From positions 1 through 7,425 of the forward strand of contig JAESSU010000421.1 in assembly GCA_016763955.1 (NCBI GenBank): a DNA stretch of 7,425 nucleotides, written 5' to 3'. The stretch is from Phycisphaeraceae bacterium. Lineage in GTDB: Bacteria > Planctomycetota > Phycisphaerae > Phycisphaerales > Phycisphaeraceae. The notes beneath the pieces were generated by a model. That model searched no databases and was not told the origin of the DNA. It worked only from the letters and a program-made list of their open reading frames with translations. The position numbers and the translations under genes are program-made. Position 1 is the first letter of the stretch. Each line of letters opens with the position of its first letter. This document shows positions 1 through 6,338 of this stretch, piece by piece.

Positions 1-348
1 TGTCGAAACCGTCCAGCCCCTTGTAACTAGTTCTTCGCCTGTTTGTCCGCCACCGGAGACCACAGGTGTTCCGCTCACATTGCCCCGAGGGTTTCGTGCC
101 AGTGTATCGCCGAGACGAAAAGTACCCGTCTTACCTTTTAATTTCATAAAGAAGGCTTGCCACTCGGCGGCCTGTTGTCTCGTAAGTGGAGGCAAAGTTA
201 GAGTTGCCAACCAGACAGCCCCTTGGTGCGCTACTGTCTGCGACTCTCTCGTGAACGGCGAAATAGTTTCAGAAACAACAGGTTCGAAGCTTATGTTTGC
301 CGAAACAAAACCCGGCGAAGCAGGTAAGTCGAGAGGGTACGAAATCAT
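1..348 (-). CDS. Tail protein downstream of tape measure, likely tail-tip component (3' end outside window)
   Basis: A frame open from ATG 348 to the left edge gives 116 residues with no stop. AGAGGG in the last codons of the tape measure gene lies about nine bases upstream of this ATG, and the start is two bases after the tape measure stop. Visible segments are MISYPLDLPASPGFVSANIS, a middle FTRESQTVAHQGAVWLATLT (about 34-53), LPPLTRQQAAEWQAFFMKLKG (about 54-74), then GTFRLGDTLARNPRG. This pattern ('H.G..W......P......W..F...L.G..G.F.LGD....PRG') recurs, as I remember it, in an unnamed family encoded just after the tape measure in many proteobacterial prophages. The position matches the distal-tail or minor tail protein slot at the tail tip. 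The precise role is an inference, and the remainder of the protein is not visible. Confidence 0.75.
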   Translation of the reverse strand, partial: MISYPLDLPASPGFVSANISFEPVVSETISPFTRESQTVAHQGAVWLATLTLPPLTRQQAAEWQAFFMKLKGKTGTFRLGDTLARNPRGNVSGTPVVSGGGQTGEELVTRGWTVST

Positions 349-350
349 TT

Positions 351-3300
351 TTATCGCCCTCTAATGGCGCGGGAAGATCCGCCGCCGCGCAAAGAGGCTT
401 CCTGAACTCCACGAATTGCTGCTTTCTCTATTTTCGGAAGCTGTCTATCTAGTTCCGCTCGAACTTCGCCACGAATTCCTACGGCAAAATTATTGTTTTG
501 TTCTACTACTATTGTTTGACTTGTGCCGCCCAGTTCGCTGTTAGGTATAATGCTACCCGCCACATTAGGAACAAATAATTCTGCTCCACGCTCACCAACA
601 AGAAACGAGTCTCCGGACGTAACACTTCCACCTCCGGCTCGTGCGCCGGCAATATCAAGAGGAATGTTTGGCGGGGCCAAAGAAATAGGCGCGGTCGCTC
701 CACTTCCTATATTTAGCCCTCCCAAAATAGCGTCAGTGATTTTCTTTTGAATGATGATGCGAATGAGGTCTTGTATGATCGACGACGCTACGTCCTTAAA
801 GGCCTGTGCGGTTATTTCGCCCGACGTAGCGATATCGGACAACAAATTCGTAAAGGATTGACCAGCTCGATTCGCAAGCGAGTCAATCCCCTCGAACATT
901 TCCACCCAGCGGCTCCCGGTTTGTGCCGCTGACTTAGATGCGTCATCAAGTGTTTGTTTTGCCTTTTTGGTTAAGACATCCCATTGCTCGAAAACGATCA
1001 AATTATTTTTTAACCCTTCGTCGAGTTCGGTGATTCGCTGATTAAATATATCAAGCGGTGTTAGAGATTCTTGTACCGCCGAGTTGAATTGGCGTTGAAA
1101 ATCAGCGGCACTAGCCTGGCTCGTTTTAAACTTCGTAGCCAATTCTTCTCTGACTTTTTCTAAGGACAGAAGTTCGCTTGTGACTTCGCGTACTTCTTTG
1201 GCTTCTTCGGAAAGCGGGTCCAGTCCTGACTCGCGTACTGCGTTTAGTATCCGCTGTTCGTCGGCGTCTTCTCGTATTTTGGCAGCTAGGTCGCCGCCTT
1301 CAAACTGAACGCGGTTTATTTCCTTCTGGTTGGCTAGAGATATTTCAGCGAGTTTGTTTTTCTCACGAAGTCCAGCAATGACCTTTTCAAATTTGATCGC
1401 CGCTTGTTCTTCGTTGCGTAATTTTATCGCTTCTTCTAAACGCTTTTTGTCTCCGTCTAAGGCCTTACCTCCCAGCTTGCGGATTGCAGCATTTAATTCC
1501 AAAGCTGAGTCCGTAAGCCTAAGTTCCGCTCGTTCCCGATCGAGCGTGTCGATTATTTCTTGTACCTTCTTTTTGTATTCGTCAGCTTCTTGTTCAGCCT
1601 TTGTAAGTTTCCCGGTAGCTTTGAGGCCTCCGGCCTTTTCGCCTTTTAGACTCTCGTTCATTTGAATTTTTGGTATTTTGCCGAGACCTTTGAATGTAGA
1701 AGGCGAAAAGTCGGCCTCCTTGCCCGTGGGTAACGGCGATTTCTGATTACCGGAGTTCGTTTTCTTTTGTTTAGGTTGGGATCGACCAAATTTCGGTGGT
1801 GCTGGCGGAATAGTGAGATTTTTTACATCGCCAAAGAAACCCTTAATTCTCTGGAGTTGCTTTCCTATTCCGTCAACAACGGAAGTCAATTTATCCAAGA
1901 GCCATTTTTTCATGGCGAGAAAGATTTCCTTTGCCTTTGCCGGGATGAAGCCAGCCAGAGATTGAAATACGGCGCGAATGACTAATCGCCATCCCTCGAC
2001 ACCCTCGGCAACTTTGAAAAGTCCTACATTCCAAATACGCCCTATAGTTTTCCAAGCATCTATAGAGATTTGCGTCCAAGCTTCGGCACCGTCAAAAAAC
2101 GCTTTCGATATTTCGTCACTCCATAAAAAAAGAACAGTAAGAAACCCGGCAAGCGCAACTATTGCCAGAGCAATCGGGCCGGTAATGGCGGTAGCAAAAA
2201 ATGCAAAAGAAACTTTCGTTACAACCGCCAATCCTTTAATCGCAACAATAATTGTTCCGATACCAACGACGAGCTTGGTGGTGGAGTTATCCCAAATTCG
2301 ACCTATCGTCTTCCAGGCATCATCAAATATTTGAATCCAGCCATCGACACCAACTCGAAAAATTTTGGAAATGTCATCACGCCATACAATTAGTGCCGCA
2401 GCAAAAGATGCAAAAAGCAAAATTGCACCGAGGACGGGTGCGGTAAGGGGCGTGCCAAACGCGGCAAATGAAGCAACAGCGACACCAGCAGCCATAGATT
2501 GAAACGCTCCGGCGACAGTTCCTATCGCGGCTACGAACTGCCCTAAAACCAGAATTGCTGGCCCTACAACGGCTGCCAACCCCGCAATTATAATTATATT
2601 TTTTTGAGCTTTCGGTTCTAGAGCTGCAAATCGTTCCGCAAGTACTACTACTATGTTGGCGAGTTTAATAAGTGGTGGAATCAGTATTGCACCGGCCTTA
2701 ATCCCCGCCGCTTCCAGTTGGGCTAATGCCTTTGTGAATTTGAACTTTGCGGTCTGACTTGCCGCATCAAAAGCCTCGTCCAATACGCCAACGCTATTCG
2801 CGGTGTTATCAAAGACCTCCTTTGCTCTCATTCCGCCTTCTGTCGTCAACGCGAGAACACCCACCAGAGCTTGCGAATCTTCGAATACTTTTCCTAGTGC
2901 CTCAGAATCATTGCCCAATGCCTCGCGCACCTCGACCAAAGTCTTAAGCAAGCCTTTCTCTTTAATGCTCTGACGAACCTTTTCAAACGAAAGACCGACA
3001 TCATCAAGAGCCTTTTTCCCTTGTTCAGACGGTTTAATAAGTTTGTTCAGAATTGCCGCCAATTGAGTTGCTGCAAGTGACGCATTACCTGAAGACCGCG
3101 TTAGAAATGCAAGCCCGCCACCAACCTCTTCAAACTTGACTTTCAATTCGGCTGCAACGGGAAGAATTCGACCGAATTGTGCCGCAAGAGCCGAGGCTTC
3201 GGCTTTACCTTCTCTGACCGTTGCTGTAAGGATATCTCCAGCGCGAGCCGCACTTAGGTTTGCTATACCGTAAGCATTTGTAGCGTTTGTGAGTGCGTCA

Positions 3301-3749
3301 GCTACGACCTTCGTTTCTCCAAGTCCCGCCGCTGATGCCCTTGCGGAGATTCTCAACGTATCGATTGCAGCAGCACCACGAAGACCAGCGGATTCGATAA
3401 AGAAAAGCCCTTCCGCCAGTTCTCTAGGCGATTTGGCAGTCGGTCCGGCTAGTTTTAGAACCTCACCTTTGAGCCGTTTTACTTCCTCCGCAGATTCACC
3501 AACCAACCCTTGAATTTTTGACATGGAATCGTCAAAGTCCGTCGCCATTTTTGCCGCCGCGATTCCAATTCCAGCAATAGGCAGGGAAACATTCGTAGTC
3601 AGATTACGCCCTACCCGCTCCAGGTTCCGACCAATTTTCTGGGTTTGTTTTGCAAACCGCCGCATCTTGGTTCTGGATCTTTTAAGGGCCTTTTCGAACT
3701 GTGCATCGCTAATCGTGAGATTGACAACAAGCGTTCCAATGCTAGCCAC
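351..3749 (-). CDS. Tail tape measure protein (1132 aa)
   Basis: The tape measure sets tail length and is ejected ahead of the DNA. Start is GTG 3749 after AGGAGG; stop is TAA 353-351. Domain order: a basic helical start (about 15-50); a TP901-1-type tape measure core from about 68 (MATDFDDSMSKIQGLVGES) to about 290; an IPPLIKLA segment, then a hydrophobic stretch from about 385 (IIIIAGLAAVVGPAILVLG). Two copies of an 87-residue unit follow, each ending DAWKTIGRIW (to 486 and 573). Next are a proline- and lysine-rich linker (about 645-705, with PPAPP at 648-652), a charged coiled-coil-like region (about 705-930), a lambda-type tape measure C-terminal segment (963-1011, GQSFTNLLSDI..), and a glycine-rich GGGSVTSGDSFLVGERGAEL segment (E1053) common near tape measure C-termini. 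It is the longest gene here, directly after the chaperone genes as expected. No lysozyme or peptidase motif was seen by eye. Confidence 0.95.
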   Translation of the reverse strand: MASIGTLVVNLTISDAQFEKALKRSRTKMRRFAKQTQKIGRNLERVGRNLTTNVSLPIAGIGIAAAKMATDFDDSMSKIQGLVGESAEEVKRLKGEVLKLAGPTAKSPRELAEGLFFIESAGLRGAAAIDTLRISARASAAGLGETKVVADALTNATNAYGIANLSAARAGDILTATVREGKAEASALAAQFGRILPVAAELKVKFEEVGGGLAFLTRSSGNASLAATQLAAILNKLIKPSEQGKKALDDVGLSFEKVRQSIKEKGLLKTLVEVREALGNDSEALGKVFEDSQALVGVLALTTEGGMRAKEVFDNTANSVGVLDEAFDAASQTAKFKFTKALAQLEAAGIKAGAILIPPLIKLANIVVVLAERFAALEPKAQKNIIIIAGLAAVVGPAILVLGQFVAAIGTVAGAFQSMAAGVAVASFAAFGTPLTAPVLGAILLFASFAAALIVWRDDISKIFRVGVDGWIQIFDDAWKTIGRIWDNSTTKLVVGIGTIIVAIKGLAVVTKVSFAFFATAITGPIALAIVALAGFLTVLFLWSDEISKAFFDGAEAWTQISIDAWKTIGRIWNVGLFKVAEGVEGWRLVIRAVFQSLAGFIPAKAKEIFLAMKKWLLDKLTSVVDGIGKQLQRIKGFFGDVKNLTIPPAPPKFGRSQPKQKKTNSGNQKSPLPTGKEADFSPSTFKGLGKIPKIQMNESLKGEKAGGLKATGKLTKAEQEADEYKKKVQEIIDTLDRERAELRLTDSALELNAAIRKLGGKALDGDKKRLEEAIKLRNEEQAAIKFEKVIAGLREKNKLAEISLANQKEINRVQFEGGDLAAKIREDADEQRILNAVRESGLDPLSEEAKEVREVTSELLSLEKVREELATKFKTSQASAADFQRQFNSAVQESLTPLDIFNQRITELDEGLKNNLIVFEQWDVLTKKAKQTLDDASKSAAQTGSRWVEMFEGIDSLANRAGQSFTNLLSDIATSGEITAQAFKDVASSIIQDLIRIIIQKKITDAILGGLNIGSGATAPISLAPPNIPLDIAGARAGGGSVTSGDSFLVGERGAELFVPNVAGSIIPNSELGGTSQTIVVEQNNNFAVGIRGEVRAELDRQLPKIEKAAIRGVQEASLRGGGSSRAIRGR
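2031..2401 (-). repeat. Diverged tandem duplication inside the tape measure gene
   Basis: Two stretches of the tape measure protein align without gaps over at least 35 residues: 452-486 (ALIVWRDDISK...DAWKTIGRIW) and 539-573 (VLFLWSDEISK...DAWKTIGRIW). The hydrophobic stretch before each is also alike, giving a unit of about 87 residues. At the DNA level the 30 bases from 2292 and from 2031 share most positions, while flanking bases have diverged, so this is an old duplication rather than a recent one. The coordinates given span the aligned 35-residue cores. Confidence 0.75.
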
Positions 3750-4439
3750 GAATGGTGCCTCCTAAAGCGACGGTAATCCTTTGGGCCTCGCTCAACTGTT
3801 GCTCGGCTGTCTGCCGTTCTTCTTTTTGCCGTTCGGATGTCAACATAAAGTCTTCGGGCTTAAAAGCGCGTTGGCCTTTACCTCGATTTACGTTTGCAAT
3901 CACGCTTGCAATAATTCCCGCGCGCAAATCTGCTCTATAGTTAGCACGTTCTTCATCTGCCTTTCGCCGGTCGTTCGACCTCTGAATCAGAACGAAGAGA
4001 TGTTTTGGCGTTGAAAACCAAAACTCTTCTTCTGAAAGCTGGAGGTCGTAGCGACCTATTGCCCAGAGTTGTTCCCACTGGTCGGACTCTTCCGGCGTTT
4101 TTTCGTTTTCACTAAAGGGCCAGTCTTTCTCGACTCCTTGTCACTAGGCGGCGTTGCAATTTGGATAGCTCCAGTGACTTTGTTCATGACATGTTCCAGT
4201 TGGGATAACGGAATCATTTCTGCGACCTGTTCGACTGTTAGGGTTTTGTCTTCCGTAATTAGTCCGGCCCAAAGAACCGGAATCATGTCGGTCGGCGATG
4301 TTCCATCCATGTTGATAAGGTCATGCCCAGTTTCTTCCTTGAACTTGAGAAGCGAATACGCCGAGAAATATACGTGTCGCTCTTTATCCAAAATTATCTT
4401 TACCCGTTTAGCGTCGGGATGATTCGGTAGGTTCATCAT
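3742..4439 (-). CDS. Tail assembly chaperone GT fusion made by -1 frameshift (about 232 aa)
   Basis: A second frame, -1 to G, is open from 4140 down to the TAG at 3744-3742. It is conserved-looking long before any start: EQLWAIGRYDLQLSEEEFWF, STPKHLFVLIQR, then NYRADLRAGIIASVIANVNR and FKPEDFM, a pattern I know from phage tail chaperone T-type proteins. Within it the first ATG is at the late FM residue pair, and a TTG at 3927 has no good ribosome site and would cut off the conserved part. The frame is therefore best read as an extension of G. Slippage on CCCTTTA (4119-4113) would give 109 residues of G followed by 123 of T, joined as ..TGPL-SENEK... The T part is expected to bind the tape measure and recruit tube subunits. 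Its stop overlaps the tape measure start by eight bases. The existence of T is well supported; the exact slip point is inferred. Confidence 0.8.
3758..3763 (-). promoter_or_regulatory. Shine-Dalgarno site deciding the tape measure GTG start
   Basis: The minus strand reads AGGAGG at 3763-3758, eight bases before the GTG at 3749. The spacing supports GTG as the true start of the tape measure gene, inside the last codons of the T frame. Confidence 0.85.
4056..4439 (-). CDS. Tail assembly chaperone, G protein (short, unshifted product)
   Basis: A 127-residue protein located between the tail tube and tape measure genes, where siphoviruses encode the gpG-type tail assembly chaperone. The N-terminal part resembles that family: KIILDKERHVYFSAYSLLKF (14-33), EETGHDLI (35-42) and IPVLWAGLI (53-61), followed by LTVEQVAEMI (67-76). 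After residue 96 the sequence becomes polar and basic (KTKKRRKSPTSGNNSG), as expected for a flexible end that the frameshifted product replaces. Its partner would be the tape measure protein, kept soluble until the tube forms around it. Two ATG codons (4439 and 4436) overlap the tube gene stop; no strong ribosome site precedes them, so coupling is likely. The gene is assigned mainly by position, motif pattern and the overlapping T frame. Confidence 0.85.
   Translation of the reverse strand: MMNLPNHPDAKRVKIILDKERHVYFSAYSLLKFKEETGHDLINMDGTSPTDMIPVLWAGLITEDKTLTVEQVAEMIPLSQLEHVMNKVTGAIQIATPPSDKESRKTGPLVKTKKRRKSPTSGNNSGQ
4113..4119 (-). promoter_or_regulatory. Putative -1 ribosomal frameshift heptamer CCCTTTA
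   Basis: On the minus strand the G frame reads ggC CCT TTA, a perfect X XXY YYZ arrangement in the correct phase. Both tRNAs can re-pair as CCC and TTT after a one-base backward slip. It lies inside the overlap, downstream of the last stop in the T frame (tag tga, 4146-4141) and upstream of the G stop (4058-4056). This makes it the best candidate for the G-to-GT switch. An A6 run at 4103-4098 is a weaker alternative. Confidence 0.7.
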
Positions 4440-5125
4440 GTCACCGTGTAGTCGTCTGCGGCGACATCCACGCTTCGACCGTCTGGCGTAGTTACTTCTA
4501 TATTGACCACCCCGGCAGGTTGTGCCGGAGAAACCGCTGTAATTTGAGTGTCGCTGTCCACGACGAAACTGACAGCATCAACAACTCCAAATTTTACCGC
4601 CGTCGCGCCTGTAAAATCGGTTCCAGTGATTACGACATTTACGCCACCCGCAGCGGCTCCCGTAGCAGGTGCAAGTCCAGCAACCACCGGGTCTTTGACA
4701 TTAAAGACGGGTGATCCTGTAACCGTTATCGTTGCGCTAAGAGATAGTTTGTCGTCGACTGGCGCGGCGGGAGGAATGCTTGAAATGAAGCCTGTAAACT
4801 TCCAGCGAGTTTTCGCAAGGTCGGACCAAACTATGTTCCACGTAACTACTCTTCGTTCTTTCCAATCATCAAGTAGCAGTAAGTGAGTGGCGTCACCAGG
4901 AAGAAAATTCAAATCAATCGTAACGTCACCGCCGTCCTTGAGAGACGGGATTTTTTCCCTAACATTGTCGGGGGATTGCATGTTGGTGACATCTATGTTT
5001 TCTGTCGCCAACCCCGGCCCACTAATGTTCGTTACCTCGGCGATAACGTCGTAATCCGGTAAGCTTCCCGGTCTAAATCGCCTTAATTCCGTTCCTATGC
5101 CTGCTACAGCTTGTGATGCTGTCAT
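4436..5125 (-). CDS. Major tail tube protein with C-terminal IPT/TIG Ig-like domain
   Basis: A 229-residue protein with two parts. Residues 1-142 look like a lambda gpV-type tail tube domain: a short helix-poor start (GTELRRF), then strands including IAEVTNISGP, a region NIDVTNMQSPDNVREKIPSL, GGDVTIDLNFLPGD (65-78), and the closing WKFTGFISSIPP and LSLSATITVTG (127-137). Residues 146-228 form an IPT/TIG-type immunoglobulin-like domain: PVVAGLAPATGAAAGG, VVITGTDFTGATAVKFG, then TQITAVSP and VNIEVTTPDGRS. The tube domain should polymerise into the tail tube; the second domain should project from its surface. Both are in one continuous frame, so every subunit should carry the Ig-like domain, without frameshifting. 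The strong upstream ribosome site suits the most abundant tail protein. The stop overlaps the chaperone start by four bases. Confidence 0.88.
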   Translation of the reverse strand: MTASQAVAGIGTELRRFRPGSLPDYDVIAEVTNISGPGLATENIDVTNMQSPDNVREKIPSLKDGGDVTIDLNFLPGDATHLLLLDDWKERRVVTWNIVWSDLAKTRWKFTGFISSIPPAAPVDDKLSLSATITVTGSPVFNVKDPVVAGLAPATGAAAGGVNVVITGTDFTGATAVKFGVVDAVSFVVDSDTQITAVSPAQPAGVVNIEVTTPDGRSVDVAADDYTVT

Positions 5126-5132
5126 AACATTT

Positions 5133-5139
5133 CCTCCTT
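5133..5139 (-). promoter_or_regulatory. Strong Shine-Dalgarno site of the tail tube gene
   Basis: The minus strand reads AAGGAGG at 5139-5133, seven bases before the ATG at 5125. This is a full match to the 16S rRNA anti-Shine-Dalgarno core and the best ribosome site in the window. It fixes the start of the tube gene. The stop codon of the DUF3168 gene (TAA, 5140-5138) overlaps it, so ribosomes finishing that gene end on the site. Confidence 0.9.
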
Positions 5140-5536
5140 AAGGTTTGGGTTCATGTGCCCATATCTCAAAATCCGATGCAATGTGGTAGAGTTCGGTTTC
5201 GTCTTCGTAAAGGTCGTGATCTCCGAGAAAAACGACACCATCAACTTGAATAGTTCCCATCGTTCCTCGGAAACCTTCGAGCGAGAGTCGAACGTTCTCT
5301 GTAATATTTTTTGCCTGGGAATACGTTTTGCTCCATGCGCTCATTTGAATGCGTGGATGTTGAAGCCCACTTGAACCCGCAAGATGGTTTACGCGCTGAC
5401 CGCTGATTCGCCTGTAACTCAACGCTGGAAAGGTGACGCTTTGCGGTAAAGTAACGGGGTGAATCCGGCTTGCAACCAATGCGCTAACAGCGGCGTTTCC
5501 CGAAAGGTGAGAGAAAATCCCTTCTTCAAGTATCAT
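5138..5536 (-). CDS. Tail terminator / tail-completion protein, DUF3168 family
   Basis: A 132-residue protein that I recognise as DUF3168 (tail completion, functionally like SPP1 gp17 or lambda gpU). Members form the ring that ends tail-tube growth and docks the tail on the head. Signatures are the N-terminal helix with L..N..V.ALV..RI (about 11-25), FPALSYRRISG (36-46), RIQMSAWSKTYSQA (62-75), and the end ELYHIASDFEIWAHE (115-129). The length is normal for the family. ATG 5536 overlaps the gp10-like stop by four bases (ATGA) and lacks a clear ribosome site, so coupled translation is likely. The TAA stop overlaps the strong Shine-Dalgarno sequence of the tail tube gene, which starts 12 bases after this gene. 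Confidence 0.88.
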   Translation of the reverse strand: MILEEGIFSHLSGNAAVSALVASRIHPVTLPQSVTFPALSYRRISGQRVNHLAGSSGLQHPRIQMSAWSKTYSQAKNITENVRLSLEGFRGTMGTIQVDGVVFLGDHDLYEDETELYHIASDFEIWAHEPKP

Positions 5537-6000
5537 GCCGTCGCCATTTTCGCTGCCTTGCGAGCTTCCCTTTGAACACGCTTCAAAAGTTCCGTTGTAA
5601 TTGCGTTAGCTACTTGTGTCCTAGTCTGATCAACAGTTTTTCGTAAAAACGGGTTTCCCTCTGTGCCGGGGTGAAGCCGCTTTAATTTCTTTTGAAAATG
5701 CGGCGAGGTTCCAAATTCAATAAAGTGGGCGTACCATATTTCGTCCGTTGTTCCGACGGCAATTTCTTCGCCGCCGTCTCGTCTTCGAGTTGACTTGATA
5801 ATGATTTTGTCGGCCAACGGCCCTTCTTCTCTTCGAAAGCCTTTACCGCGAGACGCGAGTTCTTCGGCGCGGTCTTTTATTATGATTGCGCCCTTCCTAA
5901 GAGAAGCTCTGACATGTTTTCTTGCAACAGCGGACGGCAAAGACTTAAGTGCCTTCTCAATCTCTTTCAGACCGCGTTTATCCACAGAAAACCCGCTCAT
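5533..6000 (-). CDS. HK97 gp10-like neck / tail-completion protein
   Basis: A 155-residue protein of the HK97 gp10 family (tail component found between head-closure and tail-terminator genes). The N-terminal helices include LKEIEKALKSLP (11-22) and the pattern 'A..I...A..L....G' around 38-54. The central signature YAHFIEFGT (90-98) and the later NPFLRKTVDQ (116-125) are typical of the family. The C-terminus is a long basic helix ending KRVQREARKAAKMATA. The frame allows a GTG start at 6003, but I take ATG 6000: GAGG lies eight bases upstream of it, and TGATG then places the upstream stop and this start on a shared A. The protein is expected to sit at the head-tail joint. The stop overlaps the DUF3168 gene by four bases. 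Confidence 0.9.
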   Translation of the reverse strand: MSGFSVDKRGLKEIEKALKSLPSAVARKHVRASLRKGAIIIKDRAEELASRGKGFRREEGPLADKIIIKSTRRRDGGEEIAVGTTDEIWYAHFIEFGTSPHFQKKLKRLHPGTEGNPFLRKTVDQTRTQVANAITTELLKRVQREARKAAKMATA

Positions 6001-6338
6001 CACTTAACCCTCGCAATAGCGATGACTTCAATCCCTTGTCGAATTCCGATCTCAACGATTGAATGTATATCCCAGTCCAAACCGTCAAAGTCGATGACGT
6101 TGGTTGAGTCCATATCGAGATTCCCAGTGCCATCTTTTCGAAAACGAATACCAAACTTAGCCACACGTTTCGCTTGTCGTAAAACCTCCTCGAATTTTTC
6201 ACCGACGCGAAGCGGTCGGACAGAAGCCCAGGCCGAGTAACGGTCTTGGTATGTCCTCGTCTCTTCTCCAAAAGTATTTTTGCTTAGGACTTCTTCCTTG
6301 ACCGTGATGCGACGATTCAAGTCGCCTGCTCTCATCAT
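6000..6338 (-). CDS. Head closure / head-tail joining protein (SPP1 gp16-like)
   Basis: A 112-residue protein of the phage head-tail joining family (TIGR01563 type, SPP1 gp16 and HK97 gp7-like). These small beta-barrel proteins cap the connector after packaging and keep the DNA in until the tail attaches. The hallmark N-terminus AGDLNRRITV (residues 4-13) is followed by WASVRPLRVGEKFEE (37-51), FGIRFRKDG (62-70) and the strand-rich end FDGLDWDIHSIVEIG (84-98), all as expected. Two adjacent ATG codons (6338 and 6335) both overlap the connector stop, by four bases or one base; the choice changes one residue only. There is no strong ribosome site, so translational coupling to the connector gene is likely. 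The stop overlaps the next start in the same way. Confidence 0.9.
   Translation of the reverse strand: MMRAGDLNRRITVKEEVLSKNTFGEETRTYQDRYSAWASVRPLRVGEKFEEVLRQAKRVAKFGIRFRKDGTGNLDMDSTNVIDFDGLDWDIHSIVEIGIRQGIEVIAIARVK

Noticed and set aside
80..364. 94-residue open frame on the plus strand at the left edge
   Set aside because: It lies opposite the clearly coding tail-protein frame (1-348, minus), resembles no family I know, and has no ribosome site. It is a shadow frame.
1978..2334. 118-residue plus-strand frame with an internally repeated motif
   Set aside because: The repeated QIRPIVFQAS motif is only the antisense reading of the duplicated DAWKTIGRIW codons of the tape measure.
3742..3927. 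T as a separate 61-residue protein from TTG 3927
   Set aside because: The frame is conserved-looking well upstream of this TTG and no good ribosome site precedes it; a -1 frameshift from G explains the whole frame.
4069..4422. 117-residue plus-strand frame opposite the chaperone gene
   Set aside because: Fully antisense to G, whose frame, overlap and context are convincing; no independent support.
4548..4886. 112-residue plus-strand frame inside the tail tube gene
   Set aside because: Antisense to a well-supported protein; the low-complexity, Pro/Thr/Ala-rich sequence is what the reverse of the tube gene produces.
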